Origin: Euwallacea fornicatus | Lineage: Eukaryota > Arthropoda > Insecta > Coleoptera > Curculionidae | Assembly: GCF_040115645.1 (NCBI RefSeq) | Contig: NC_089569.1 | Span: 2,294,001 to 2,358,000 of the forward strand | DNA: 64,000 nucleotides | Reading direction: 5' to 3' | In this document: piece after piece, positions 10,889 to 23,373 of the stretch | How positions within the stretch are numbered: the first letter of the stretch is position 1 | How the letters are laid out: the number at the start of each line of letters is the position of its first letter | Position numbers and translations under genes: made by a program | The notes under the pieces: generated by a model | Databases searched by the model: none | What the model was told of the DNA's origin: nothing | What the model saw: the letters and a program-made list of their open reading frames with translations, nothing else

Positions 10889-12774
10889 TAGGAATTCCTC
10901 AAAAGCTGAGGGCGTTTTCTCTTCCTCTTCCTCCTGCAACGAACGCGAATTTCTGAACCAGCAGGTCGCAGGTGCCTGCTCTTCCGGAAAATGAACCGCT
11001 GTGCCGAGATTACTCGCATGACTGGACCTCCATCTTATGTAAAATAAACAGGGTTTATTTGACCGTGTAGGGTCGCTGGGATCTTTTTATTTGAGCCCTT
11101 TTGCAGCATAAATTAGGTTTTTTTTTTAACGCAGAAAGAAGTGTGCTCCCCCGGCCTTTGCCGGGCATTAATCTCTGGACTTTGACTTGGCTAAAGTAGG
11201 AGCTTCCTGGTCGTTTTTCTGATAATCAAGCGTCCGAATTGAAACACATGATTGAAATTATTGGCGTATGCATAAAGAGGCGCAATAATTAATTAGGGAA
11301 TCAGATCTGCGTTGATGTGGGTGCGTTCATTAGGGAAATAGCTAAAATTCCAGCGCAGGATCAAAGCCCTTTAGGCCCGACAAAGCTTTGCCAATAAGGT
11401 GTGATTGCATTGCCTATGGGACATGACATTAAATTGTGGAGCTGCAATAAAAATTATCTTCGGGAAAAATGAGAAATCAAACAGCGATTCGCAGATACTA
11501 AAACTCGGAAAACACAAGCCGTAAAAAATCCATAAAGAAAGGTATTAAATTTTTATTGTCTGCTGCAGCGAGAATAATTTATCGTTCGAACGTTATTGTC
11601 TAGAACGATTTTACGGCCCGCTTCAATCCGGGATCCTCTTCCAAATAATATGTCCTAATGAGTTTCAGTTATTTTTTACGACCTCCGTGCCGTCTGAATG
11701 CCGCGTTCATTGAAATTCATGAAAGGGCCTTTTTGAAACAAAGTCGAATTCTATATTTCAGAAAAAACGTGTCGAGCCACATGCCCGATTCTGAGGCTAG
11801 ATAAATCCTTTTTCCAATTAAGGGCCTCGAGGATCCAGTTAAATCTGGACCGAATTTAAAATGCATTTTGATTGCGTGGCAGTAGTGAAAGAATGAGTCC
11901 CAGAACAGGGCTTAAGCTATTACGTACTATTTTAGTCCCTCAGACACCGATCGCCAATTTACTGCTTCCAGGACCTCCAATCAGGGATTTAAGAGAGATG
12001 GCCTCAAATGAGGGCTTTAGGATCAGCCCAGCCAACGGATTCAACTGACAAATGGCACTTCAAAATTTCGCAGTTTATCTGAAATTTCCCAAAAGGCTAC
12101 CTATGCCGGCTCCATGATTTGCGCTTAGCACATTAAAAATTCGATCATCGATACCTTAGAAACTGTGAAAAACGACTTTTCCGGTTTTTACGGCCCACAG
12201 GTAGTAAATTAGATTTTTTGGAGAATGGAGTATCCTGTTTATATTAATTATCAAGAGCGGAGATTGATGATGAATTCACCCGGCTTAAAGGCCCTAAAAT
12301 TATGTTGCTGGTTGGTCCGGTGTAAGGGTTAAGAAATGCGCATGATCCCTCCCATAGGGCAATTTGCTTTGTTTGTGTTACGCCTATGTGTGCATTTCTT
12401 GGTAATATACCCGGCTAGATTTTGCTAACAATTATCCTCAAAAGGGGGTTGGCCTATATAATAAAGCTTTCACCCCTTTTTCTGTAAGGCCTAGGGTTTA
12501 AGTACATCCACGTTTCGATAAATCGGTATAACTGCAACACTCCGATGGAAGATCAATCTTGCTTATTTCTTTAAGTGTTACGGTTTAAAAATATCGATAG
12601 AAAATTAGCCGATAAGTGCCTCTTCGCTGTAGTACGCTTATGTGTGCTAGCCCTCAGTTTTAGTACTTGAGAAGTTTGCAAGACTTGCAAACTCTCTCTT
12701 GATCGAATTGTCGCGTTAATGTGCACTTCATCGAACAAGTTAATTTTTGCAGGCCTGATTAAGGTACATTGTCC
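10889..12774. other. Intron sequence, no gene seen
   Basis: Non-repetitive intron by eye. No transposase motif, exon or RNA gene was recognised. Confidence 0.4.
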
Positions 12775-13865
12775 AGTGGGGCTCTAAATTGTACCCCGCC
12801 CCCTTTTAAATTTTTAACAAAAATTGTTTAGGAAATAGGACAAAATATACTTTCTTTGGACAGTTGTGTAGGTCTCTTACGTCACCGGTGGGACAAAACG
12901 GTAGATTTTTTAAAATTGAAACATAGGTCAAGTAATACCTAAAATTAAAGGTATTCGATAATTCAAAACCACATTCAGTGGTGTAATACGATTTAATATC
13001 TATCGATTAATTTTTTTGAAAAGGAGCAATAATTAGAAAAAATTGCATGTAAAAAATGCAATACAAATTCTGTTTCATAATACATAAACAATTTTAAAAA
13101 AGTTTCTTGGTAAAAAATTAATTCAATTAAATGGTCGAAATGAGCACCATTTTGCTCCTGACAAAAAAAATACCCGTCAACAAATTCCTGCCATGAATTC
13201 ACGAAGTTTTGTGAGTTAATTATGTAGATATGCAAACTTCTGTGATTCGACGTTGTTATTGCAGTAAAGAACTACTTTAAAATGATCAGACTTGCAACTG
13301 CTCACAAACAATTATGAGGAAAAATGATGTGGCTTACATGGTTAAGAACGGTTTTATGTTGTGGTCCTCATGGGCCCCACTTGGCCATCGCGCCAGGCGC
13401 CTTTGTACAGGATAATACAATGGGATAAGATGGGATGAAATACCATTGACCACAGGATAACATAAATGGTCCCATGACGATACAAATGGTGACATAACTC
13501 CTAACATTTTATCAAAATAACTGAGGACTGATTTATATTGCATTTTCACAATATTTATTTTTCCTATTTGTAGCTCTTTTTTTCAAAATTATTAAACCCA
13601 TTTTAAATTGCATTACACTATTAAACGTAATTTTAAAATAACTTTAATTTGAGGGGTCACTTGACTCACGTTTCAATTTAGAAAAATCGATTATTTTACC
13701 CTATCGGTAACGTAGGCAACATTTGAACAAATAAACACAAAACAAAAAGTATTTTTGGTCCTATTTAATGTTCTTTTTAAATAAAAAAATGGTAATATTT
13801 TGTTAGGAAAGTTGTTGGGCAACTATTAAGAACCACACAGTATACAATTCCTTAGACGATATAGT
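12775..13865 (-). mobile_element. Decayed long-TIR DDE element (family LT2)
   Basis: Two inverted repeats flank the segment. The left block (about 12830-12960: AATAGGACAAAATATACTTT, TTACGTCACCGGT, AAATTGAAACATAGGTCAAG) matches the inverse of the right block (about 13635-13775). Both share the order AATAGGAC, TTACGT/CACCG, AAATTGAAAC.T..GTCAAGT. The minus-strand frame at 12993-13235 contains EQNGAHFDHLIE, resembling the conserved transposase tail NGGHFEHLL. The rest of the transposase is not recognisable. Confidence 0.65.
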
Positions 13866-13872
13866 CCTGGGA

Positions 13873-13885
13873 GGGGGGGGGGGGG
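13873..13885 (+). repeat. Poly-G tract
   Basis: Thirteen consecutive G residues, preceded by GGGA, lie at the outer edge of the long-TIR element. Runs this long are unusual in AT-rich DNA and could be affected by sequencing error. Confidence 0.85.
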
Positions 13886-15629
13886 TACGCTTTTAATGCT
13901 GCCAATTTGGCACATTCCATCGTAGTTTAACCTTAGAAATTGAACAAGTATACTAAGCCGAAGTACCACACGCCAGTAATAGTAAAAAATGTCCCTTATC
14001 AGAGAAATCTAATGGTGGTTTTCTGCCAATTAGGAAAACAGAAATGCAACAAAAACTAGTGTGGAAAACAACTAAAACTTTTTACAAATTTCTTCCACAT
14101 TCAAGTTTTTGACCAGTGTTTCTGTGGTGTTTCCATGTCCAGAAGTAGCAACATCAAAAGGTTTTAAAACTGAGCCGCTATAATGAGAACAATGTGGGCA
14201 TAAATAGATCCAGCCTTCAATTTAGCCAGTTTGGTTCTGTGCATGATTACCGTACCATTACTGATACAAGAAATGGTACATTTATTAAAGACAAATACTT
14301 TTTTTCCAAGATCGCAGTGGAAGGCGACCAAAAGCGAAGGCCAGAAAGTCTTTTTCTTCAGACATGTCATGTGTTCGCAACAAAACTCTCAAGCTCTGTT
14401 GACTTGCTAATGGAAACGGACTGCAGAGAAATTTTTACCTCAAACAAACTGTTATCCACTTGGTGGAAAGAAGTGTTTGAGGTTTGTTTCTGTTTTGTTC
14501 GACCCTTTGGGTTTTTCAGTTTAACAACAAAGCACAAATTCGTCCAGTGCTTTTGGTAGAGAGACGCCACAGGACTAAGATGCAAATAATGGCAATTAAT
14601 GTTAAATTAACCGATAAAGAAAAACTAATTAACTAGATATTGAAAATGACTCCTACTATTAATTTTTAGTTCACTAGTAGTTACTTAGAGTTTATCATTC
14701 TTATTTGATAAGTACTTTTTTCTTCTTTTATTAAGAGAATGTCGCTTTAAGCTAATTTCGTTTGCGTAATTCGGAATGGCTATTTCACCATGATGGTATA
14801 ATATCTCTCTTACATTACGGGAAACTATCATTGGTGAAGATGGCCGAGATTTTGGTCGTGAAGTCTTCTGGAAACTGAAAGTCTTCGTACCAAATCTCAA
14901 AACTCACTCAACGACTGCATATTTCGACTAACTTCCACTCAATAAGCTCTCATTCAAATGATTTGTCATCATATAGTGATTAGTGAACTCATGGAGTCGC
15001 CAAAGACTTTATTAACTGACATGACTTTACACAGTTTTACCCATTTTCCTAATCTACATATTATTATCAGTGGTTTCCTTAGGGTTCGAAATGAACTTGT
15101 TTCATACAAAATATCATACAATGAAAAGCTTCATTCGCAGTGTGGAGGAAATTCCCAGTTAGGTAATCAACTCTATGTTAATAGGCAAACTGGCGATAAA
15201 TAATATTTAGTTCGGTATTAAGTGCATAATTTAAGATTTCACGAGACGAATCAGTTTATGCCGAGCGAGCTTGCGAGAGAGTGCACAAATGGATGAGTCG
15301 ATTAAAACCTCATTACATACGCGTTACACACAACGTTTTATGTCCGATTTCATGTTAATTAGCTAAAAATTTAAATTTTAGGTCAAAATTAAAATACCTC
15401 CGAAATGCCTCGTTAATGGATGTTAATGAATGCTAATGAATCACTTGTTAAGAGATTTATGGGGCCAATATTCAGTCTTTGTCACAATTTATTTAACTTT
15501 GAAAAAAACCCATCCAGACTTTTTTTACATTTACTAAATTTTTAATTACAAATTTGAAGTTTTCCAGAATTTTAATAGCACCCCCAGTATAGCCAGAAAG
15601 AATTATGCGAATATATCCGAAGCCACATA
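13886..15629. other. Intron sequence with unrecognised open frames
   Basis: A 121-residue plus-strand frame (14194-14559) overlaps minus-strand frames (14164-14370 and 14367-14585). None shows a motif I recognise. They may be a decayed transposon or chance. Confidence 0.3.
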
Positions 15630-16882
15630 CGAATATAATCCCAGAAGTACCTGACCTCACACATAGATGGCGATTTTTTGGTAAAAATTTGCATACGATA
15701 CACATACTACAAGGACCTAACCTTTAAAAGTTTATATTGAAAGAGTTATGTAAATTTGTATTAGTGTTGGAGCCATTTTTAGAGGTTTTGTGAACGTCCG
15801 AAAAAAAGGTCATCATTACGTGATTCGATATTTTCATTCGAAAGGTCTTGGTCTGTCCAACATCAAAACGGAAGGGTTAACCTCCACTTTGGCGAAATCT
15901 GGTCCTTCGCTGGCAACTGCAACAATATTGGGTGGCAGAGTTTAAACGCGGTGATGCGAGTTGTCAAGACGAACTCCACAGTGGATAACCCAACGACACT
16001 CCAGATTTGGCTATTTCAGATATTATGGTAAGAATCTACAAAATTGTGCTAGAAAACTTTCGGTTAAAATTGCACGATTTAGCAGACATGATAGGAATTG
16101 CAAACAGTACTCGACATCGCGTTTTGGCCGAAGAATTGGATGTAAGAAAGCTGTGGGCAAGATAGAAAAACGCAGTCCCTTGAGGATATTTGAAGGGATT
16201 GTTTGGCAAAGTTTCGCAGCAATAAGTGCACTGAATCGATACAATAATTTTTGCATCGATTCACGACTATGGAGAAAAGTTGGGCGCATCATTTCACACG
16301 TGAGACAAAAAGAACAGTCAAAATAGTGGATTCAAAGAGGAGAATCGACTCCAAAGAAGGCGAAAACCGTGCCATCTGCAGAAAATGGAATGGCGTCAGT
16401 TTCTTGAGAGGCACGCGGGATGATTTCTTTTGACTATCTCTCTAAAGGATAAACAATAAACGAACAATATTGTACGAATTTATTTATTGCAGCATTTGAA
16501 CAAAGGAATGAGGAAAACGCGATCGTATCTGACGAAAAAAAAGTCTCGTTTTACCAAGACAACGAATCAAAATCGATCGACTTGGTTTTGAATTTTTCCC
16601 TCGCCCACTTTATTCGCCAGATTTAGCCCCCTCAGATTATTTTCCATTTCCACTTTCTACATTTGGAAAAAGGGCCCGGCGGAAAGAGATTTGCCAATAA
16701 TGAAGAGGTGGAGCTCGGGGTTGATGCCTAGTTTGGAACATTCGAAGCTTCTTACTCCAAACAGAACTTTGCTGGTAAAAGTCTCAATCTCAAAGGATAT
16801 ATAAAGGAAGCGAAAGTAATTTAATATTTTCCAAAATTTCTTTTCTTAAGTGTTAGATCGGGTATTTCCGGAACTATCCTCG
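15630..16882 (+). mobile_element. Mariner transposon (family 1, copy 2)
   Basis: This 1253-bp element is flanked by TA (15628-15629 and 16883-16884). Its left end reads CGAATATAATCCCAGAAGTA; the right end read inward is CGAGGATAGTTCCGGAAATA. It carries a plus-strand transposase remnant. Sequence, terminal repeat and a shared internal deletion tie it to the copies at 5555-6137 and 23333-25945. Confidence 0.9.
15790..16830 (+). pseudogene. Mariner transposase remnant (family 1, copy 2)
   Basis: Frames scattered by indels read HHYVIRYFHSKGLGLSNIKT (N-terminal helix-turn-helix), a segment equivalent to RFVTMEKSWAHHFTRETK around the first acidic region (16250-16310), FYQDN for the second Asp block, and LGFEFFPRPLYSPDLAPSDY (16590-16640) for the third. 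GGKRFANNEEVELGVDA follows near 16680. About ten codons between the second Asp block and LGFE are missing, a deletion shared with the 23.3-kb copy. Several stops and frameshifts make it non-functional. Confidence 0.88.
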
Positions 16883-16884
16883 TA

Positions 16885-19427
16885 GGCCAAAAATGGTGCT
16901 TTTAGCATTTGGCTGAAAAGCCAACATTGGCAAAGTAACGTAGAAGTTACAGCCAGCTCAAGTTAGGCAAGTTTGCCTGCCCCACTTTCTCTGGCGCTTA
17001 GTTCAAATTAATTATATTTCAGTTCGCTTACTTAGGTAATTAGAATAAAGCAATTTATACACATAAAACCATATTTACTCTCATGAGTATCGACGAGCCT
17101 TCAAAGTTTGTTACCATCATCCCATCTAATTGGACAAATCCTTTCTATTTACCCTAACGAGCAAGTGTCGAAATCCCCAACTAACAACCCCAATCTTTTC
17201 GAACAGCAACAGCAACATCGCATCTCCAAGAGCCCTTGTTCTGTCCTATTCATCTACCTACCTGTGGGAAACGGATAGATTTGGCCTCGTTGTTAATGAG
17301 CTCTTGACTGTTTCTTATAGCCAATTCGCTGGCGGCTTAAAAATTTACGAACCCCCTTGTAATTGGATTGGTAATTACGTTTCTGGATAATTAACCGTAT
17401 ATTCTGAGCGCTGATGAAGCGCTGTGCGGGCGAAGTGGCCCTTAGGCCGTGGTATCGTTAGGTCATTATCTAATTTTGATATCAAGATTCAATGGGGGAT
17501 TTGGTCGAACTTAAAACGCCTGCGAGTAGGAAGTTTAGCTATCAAATTTTCACTCCGCTTGCGCCAGGACCGAGGCGGAAATTAAGACTATTTATATTTT
17601 GTTAAATTCCATCTAAAGGAGGAGAAATTTTAAATTGATGATGAGGACTCGACCCGAATGAAAAGCTCATTAGACGCTCCAAGTCGTTGCTCCAATTGGA
17701 AATTTCATCCTTATTTAAAGAAATTGAATTTTCTAATTAGAGAGTCTTGTTTAATTTGAAATGCAGTTTAAACTTTTAATGCATAGGGGCAAGTTTATGA
17801 TGCTTTTTTGCTGGCAAGAATTAAACTAACGAGGGAAGATTTTAATTGTCTCCCTATGATATTCAGCTGGCACCGATTTTCGAACACAAAGTAAATCCGG
17901 AAGAGATAGACAAGGAGGAGGGACGGACCTTTTTTTTTTTTTAATTCCTCGACATTCACCGAAAAATTTAAAGCCATTAAGGCGGTTGATTCGGAACGCC
18001 TGCGGCATTCATTCTGTGGACAACCGAAATTGAAAAAACTCATCACGCGAAGACGCGAACGCAGTTCTCGCCCTTTCAATAGCTTTGAACAATTACATAG
18101 ATCTAAATATTGTCAAACAAATTAGCACGGGTCGCAATTAACAAAGTTCCGTTTCCATGGCAAAATCCATGTAATCCGGGCGTCAATCTTTATGCAGGGT
18201 GTAAGACGTGGCAATTCCGCCGTGAAACTCGCAAAACTCATTTAGAACTTATATTTCTGACAATTAAATATGCAAAATGCACGTTTCCAAGCGGAGCCAA
18301 GGAGTTTCCAGAGATATTATATTTCCAGGGTTCCGGCTGCCTTCCAACTGCCTAAATGTGCCATATAAACGAGGAGGCAGATGCAAGATGAAATGAAGCA
18401 ACACCTTAAGTTTTCTTGCCAAAACCTTTTCGCCACAAAACAACGAATAATTAATTGGGGATATGGGGATATTTGAAATTTGCTGAACCTCGCATTATCG
18501 AATCAAACGCATAAGCATAACATTATTAACGTGTTTTGGGGAATGCGCCCTGTTTGTGCCATTGCGATATTGGAAACTAAACCTCTCAAATCTATATGAA
18601 TGTATGATTCAAATTGAATTACGAATCCGTTCAAATTAAATAATAATGTTAATTTTGTTGCCATGACAATGATGATTAGAGATTGAATTGTTTTGCAACA
18701 TGAAGAAAATAAATTGTGAATTTAACGGTAATTTCACGAATGAACCGGGGTTTTTCATATCCAGCGAAATAATTTGTTTCACGTGCAATAAATTTTTTAC
18801 CACTACAGTGCACCGACTCATGCCGAAGTATCGATATAATTAAAGCGATGACATCTGTGAACTCTAACGAAGTCATTCCGAAAATGGCCCTATATCCAGC
18901 GGTTCAATTCTGGCAACTCGGATTATTCAGCGAAATTCTAACATTTTGGAGCTTTTAATACTCATCATTTTTGAAAAAAATTCTTTCACCATTCCACATC
19001 GGAAATTTGAGATCTCTTTTTTGGTCCCTTTGATTTATCATCTTCTGCAGGCATGAGCAGATTAATAGACGTTGCACGTTTCGTGTCAATATAATGCAAT
19101 TTCGTTTCAGTTTCGCTGCATCCCAAAGGTAAAAAACTTGCTCGGTACGTCATAAATCAAAAAAGTTTTCCGATTATACGGCAATGGGTGTAGTTTTTGT
19201 TTCGAATGTGTCAGTCAGGACGAGAAGACATCTATCTCGAGTAACGCCAATCATTTTTCTATCGTTTACCCTGCGGAGTTGAAAAAATGCCGGCGATGCG
19301 AAATTTTGTGTGATTTATGTCATCGATAAATGTTGGATTTTGCTTTTTTCGTCACCTCCAGAAAGTCAGCCAGAAATTAGACATAGCGACATCATACAGG
19401 GTATTTATTACGTTCATATGAACATAG
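16885..19427. other. Intron sequence, no gene seen
   Basis: No exon or transposase motif was recognised. ATACAGGGTATTTATTACG near 19393-19411 looks like a terminal motif (TACAGGGT) of the long-TIR elements in this genome, but I could not pair it with a second end. Confidence 0.4.
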
Positions 19428-19939
19428 GTTCGTACCGGCTTTCTTTTCGAGATGGAAGGATGCAAAAAAGCCTTCCGAATCACCAGATTTGAATCCTTTG
19501 GATTATCTTCTGTCGGGTGATTTGAAGTCTCTAGCTCGTAAAACTCCAGTCCGGAACGAACGGGATCCATACAAAGACAAAATCAGGATTCGTAGCATTG
19601 GTTCGTACCGGTTTTGCTTTCGAGATGGAAGGATGCAAAAAAGCCTTCCCAATCACCAGATTTGAATCCTTTGGATTATCTTCTGTCGGGTGATTTAAAG
19701 TCATTAGTTCGCAAAAATTCAGTCCGGAATGAACGGGATGCACACACAGACAAAATCAGGATTCGTAGTATTGGTTCATACTGGCTTTGCTTTCGAGATG
19801 GAAGGATGCAAAAAAGCCTTCCAAATCACCTGATTTGAATCCTTTGGATTATCTTCTGTCGGGTGATTTGAAGTCACTACTTCGCAAAACTCCAGTCCGG
19901 AATGAATGGGGTGCATACACGGACAAAATCAGGATTCGT
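19428..19939 (+). repeat. Tandem array, three 173-bp units derived from a transposase gene
   Basis: The word GATGGAAGGATGCAAAAAAG begins at 19451, 19624 and 19797, giving an exact 173-bp period. The units are nearly identical over their whole length; the last ends near CAGGATTCGT at 19939. Each unit encodes SPDLNPLDYLLSGDLKSL, the third-acidic-residue region of a DDE transposase (usual form SPDLNPLDYYLWG..KS). Because 173 is not a multiple of 3, the frame is lost between units, so the array is not a protein repeat. No complete parent element was found in the window. Confidence 0.92.
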
Positions 19940-21639
19940 CGTTGAAGAACGGGGAGACGTACCACGAGGTGAGGTAAGTGGTTCGTATCCCACAGACCGG
20001 ACATGGTCTGGAAATCACTGGTCTGTCAACGTTTTTAACGAGACGAATTTGTCTGTTAAGGCTGAAAGTATCAGACGGCGAATTTGGGGTTTTCTAGTTC
20101 TTCGACGTCTTCCTAAACCTCACCTCCTTTGAGACTGGCCTTTCTGGAAGTATGGCTGTTGAACTTCGGTTCAACCAGCCCCTCGGAAGCCTACCATTTA
20201 ACGTCTTCGAATCTTGCTACGTTGATCGAAATTTTGTTGCCTTTTGTTTCGAGACATATTGGACGCATCAAAGAGCAGCTTGTAGAAGCACCACAGACGA
20301 AGAAATGATGTTCGGACCCAATAAGGCCGATTTTTCGTTACAATTTCTACGGTACAAAAAAAATAGCTAAAACTCCTCATAAGGGGAAAACCAATACGAG
20401 GATATAATGGGGAAACTGATCGTTTTTAGCATTCATATAAACGAATAGGCATAGCAAAAACGATTTAAACCGACCATTTTCACTGGGCGTTCTCTTTTCT
20501 ATGTCAAGTAGTATAGATGAAATACTGGAAGTTTGGAATTGCTTTCTTAGCTGATCACTTAAAGAACGCCACTGCCGATAATAATTCATTAGACAACAAG
20601 GGAGCCGGGAATCAAAGTTTGGCTTACATAATGGCGACCTATTTAAGTTTGAATATTAATTGCCTATTTGAGTGGGTCTCGTAGAACAAAGTCAATGAGA
20701 GGACCCCATTAGCGCTGATGGCTTTAATATGAACTTTGCGATACCCATGAACCGCGAACGTTCCGCATAACGACATCATAAGTTGCTAACTAATCGAATG
20801 TGACTCGATGGGCGAGGCCAACTTAGCAGAGCAAATTATGAAGGAACGATGCCACTCAAAACTTGATCGTCTTGGAGGAATCCACTTCTACTAGCAGCAT
20901 TAAGAGTTGTCGGAAAATTTCTAATTTTCCGGAATTCCGCTTTATTTCTGTTAATTTGCGGGCATAATGACTCGCCCACTAAAATTTACAGTTAACTAAG
21001 GCATCTGAAAATTCCTCGTCTCAATTGCTCACGCTAAATAACATGAGACGCTTAAGACTTTTAAAAAATACAAATTTCAATTCTGAATTCTCAATGAAGA
21101 AAAAAGACTTCCATCGACAAAAAGTGTTTTACCTCTGAATTCCGCTTCGTTAATTTTTTCCTGTCGATAGTATCACCACTAGAAATGAAAATCATTTAAT
21201 GGAAAATCTGGATTGTTCGGAAATAGCAGAGATTCTGGACTTAAAATGAGGTCAATGCACTTTTTATCGGGAGCTTCGGAAATTGCTCAAAATTTTCAGC
21301 TTGGAGAGCAGCACAGCAGGTGTCCCAGGACGGACCTTGACATAGTATCGGGTGAGGAAAAATTCAAGTCCACATCATTTTGGTAGTTTCAGAGAAAAAC
21401 TTATAGACCTTGAGGATATTGGTCTTACCTCTGTGAGGCAATGAGATGCAAAGAGGAAAATACCGTGCGGCTCCAAATTTTAACCATCCCTGCCTAAGTT
21501 TGAACAAATCCTCATTTCTTAAAAAATATTTTTCTTTATTTATTTTTATTTATCTTTTTACTATTTTTAATTTTTTTAGCCAACGACTGTTTGAGAGCAC
21601 AAAATCCAAAACAAACCCATTTCCTATTGACAAACCGGC
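19940..21639. other. Intron sequence, no gene seen
   Basis: Nothing recognisable. A 72-residue plus-strand frame at 20152-20370 has no family resemblance. GCAGGTGTCCCAGGACGG near 21317-21334 resembles a long-TIR element end. Confidence 0.35.
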
Positions 21640-21965
21640 TTTTTCAATATTTACGTACAATTTAACTGAGTTTGTATTGCATTTTTTACTAAATTTACAC
21701 CTGTTTTTCTCAAAAACTAATCGATAGATGTTCAATTGCAGACCGCCATTGAATGTAGTTTTGCGGCACATTTAATTTAAGGTGTCGCTTGAGCTACGTT
21801 TCGTTGGAAAAAAAATCGGCCATCTTGTGCTACCGGTGACGTAAGCAAAATTAAAAAAAAAGTTGAAAGGTAATATTTTCTGTTCTAATTGACGCTGCCT
21901 TTGAGTTAAAGAAATAATTTGTAAAAAAATCAAGAGGGAGGGGGGATTTAGAGTCGTACGGTATT
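21640..21965 (+). mobile_element. Single end of a long-TIR element (family LT2)
   Basis: This matches the reverse complement of 12780-13080 over about 300 bp. Shared blocks in order are TTTGTATTGCATTTTTTAC, AACTAATCGATAGAT, TTGAATGT.GTTTT, ACCGGTGACGTAAG and a GGGGGG...TTTAGAG block. The partner end was not found nearby. CTACAGGGCGTCC (inverse of 22304-22316) could be an unrelated terminus. Confidence 0.7.
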
Positions 21966-23332
21966 CTTAAGTTAATTAATAGTAAAGGAGGGCGAGACGT
22001 AGGCCATATGGGTATCGGCTCGGCAAGCAGAGTGAGGGGCAGTAAAATATGATTTTAAAAAGGAAATTCACACAAACAGTGATTCATTACCGTCCCTGAC
22101 GTACCATCCAGGCCGTCAAAAAACGGAAAAATCTGACCATTCTGGTACTTTTCCGCTCAACTTATTGATCTGAAAATATTTCGGTGCAACGCTCCAATAT
22201 GTTTTAGGGGATTGTGTAGATGAAAACTTACAGCGAATTGGGAATGTTCTTTTCCCTCTGCCCCTCACATTTCATCGAAATTGAGATGTATGTAGACAGG
22301 TTTTAGGACGCCCTGTAGAATGATTTATTACCTGCTGCAGCACTGTGAGAACTTTTGATCGGAGTGGTATTAGTTGAAAAGACCAGATCTGCACTTGCAA
22401 AGTTGCTTCGGAACTTTGGAATTTCAAATATTGATATTTCAAATGAAAATATTTTACTAACGTTCCTCACGGTGGCTGGACGTTACCTCGAGAGACTTTC
22501 CAGAGGGAAAACGTCCAGAGAATTCTTGTAAGCGTTCGCAATAAAATTAGAATACATTTAGAGGAATTTCACGTCCATTAATATTCTGAATATTCTACTT
22601 CCGATTTTGATTCCGAATGTAAATTATTGCGGCAGGGCAAAAAAGAGAATATTTCGAGCATTTTAGCAATTCAATGTTTATTTGCATTTATAATAACTGT
22701 CTCAAACTGGAGAGAAATTTTCCATTTTCAAGTAAACGAGGGAATAAACTTGGCTATACTTGCCACGTTTAATTTCAGTTCATTAGATCTCAACAAAATT
22801 GCGAGCCATTTTTCTTTTTAAATTAGTCCAATGACACTTTTTATCTTGCAGATTGGACCTCACACAAGAAACAAAGACTTATACAGCCAGTTTTCCATTC
22901 CGCGTGCAAAAACTTTATATAAAACCACCTCAAGAGCACTTTTACAAAGATTAATCCGAGTTCGTGCGCCCCGAATGGCATCTTAAAATTCAATAAATCC
23001 ATCATGTTGCCTGACTAAAGTTTGTTCTGTTTCCGGTCGAGTCTGGGAACGAAGAAATTCCTCATTTTAATTCAGGAGACCGATGTTTCACTACAAATGT
23101 ATTTCTCGCTGAAGTTTTTCCTTGTCGACTGAATGGCTTTTAGCATGATGAATGCATTTATTACGCAAAGGCTTTCAGCATTAAAACGTACTCTCCTTCA
23201 GGAATTTTCCCTTTGTAAGAGTGCACATAAACTTTAATGAAATTTACCTGGTAGGCTGTCAGGCAGTGATCGATTTTGCAACTCTGGCAATATAATTATC
23301 CAAAATGTCAACTGCAATCGTGTTATTGAATA
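21966..23332. other. Intron sequence, no gene seen
   Basis: A GTGAGGGGCAG motif (about 22032) occurs inverted near 22258, and GGACGCCCTGTA at 22305-22316 looks like a transposon end. Otherwise nothing was recognised. Confidence 0.35.
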
Positions 23333-23373
23333 CGAGGGCAGTTCTAGAAGTACCCGACCTGACATATATTATA

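Noticed and set aside
10792..11019. Open frames rich in Tyr/Ile across the TA tract
   Set aside because: Translation of a (TA)n microsatellite, not a protein.
19920..20010. A GTGGTTCGTATCCCA word resembling a tRNA B box
   Set aside because: No matching A box or cloverleaf arms at the right distance, and the B box itself deviates from consensus.
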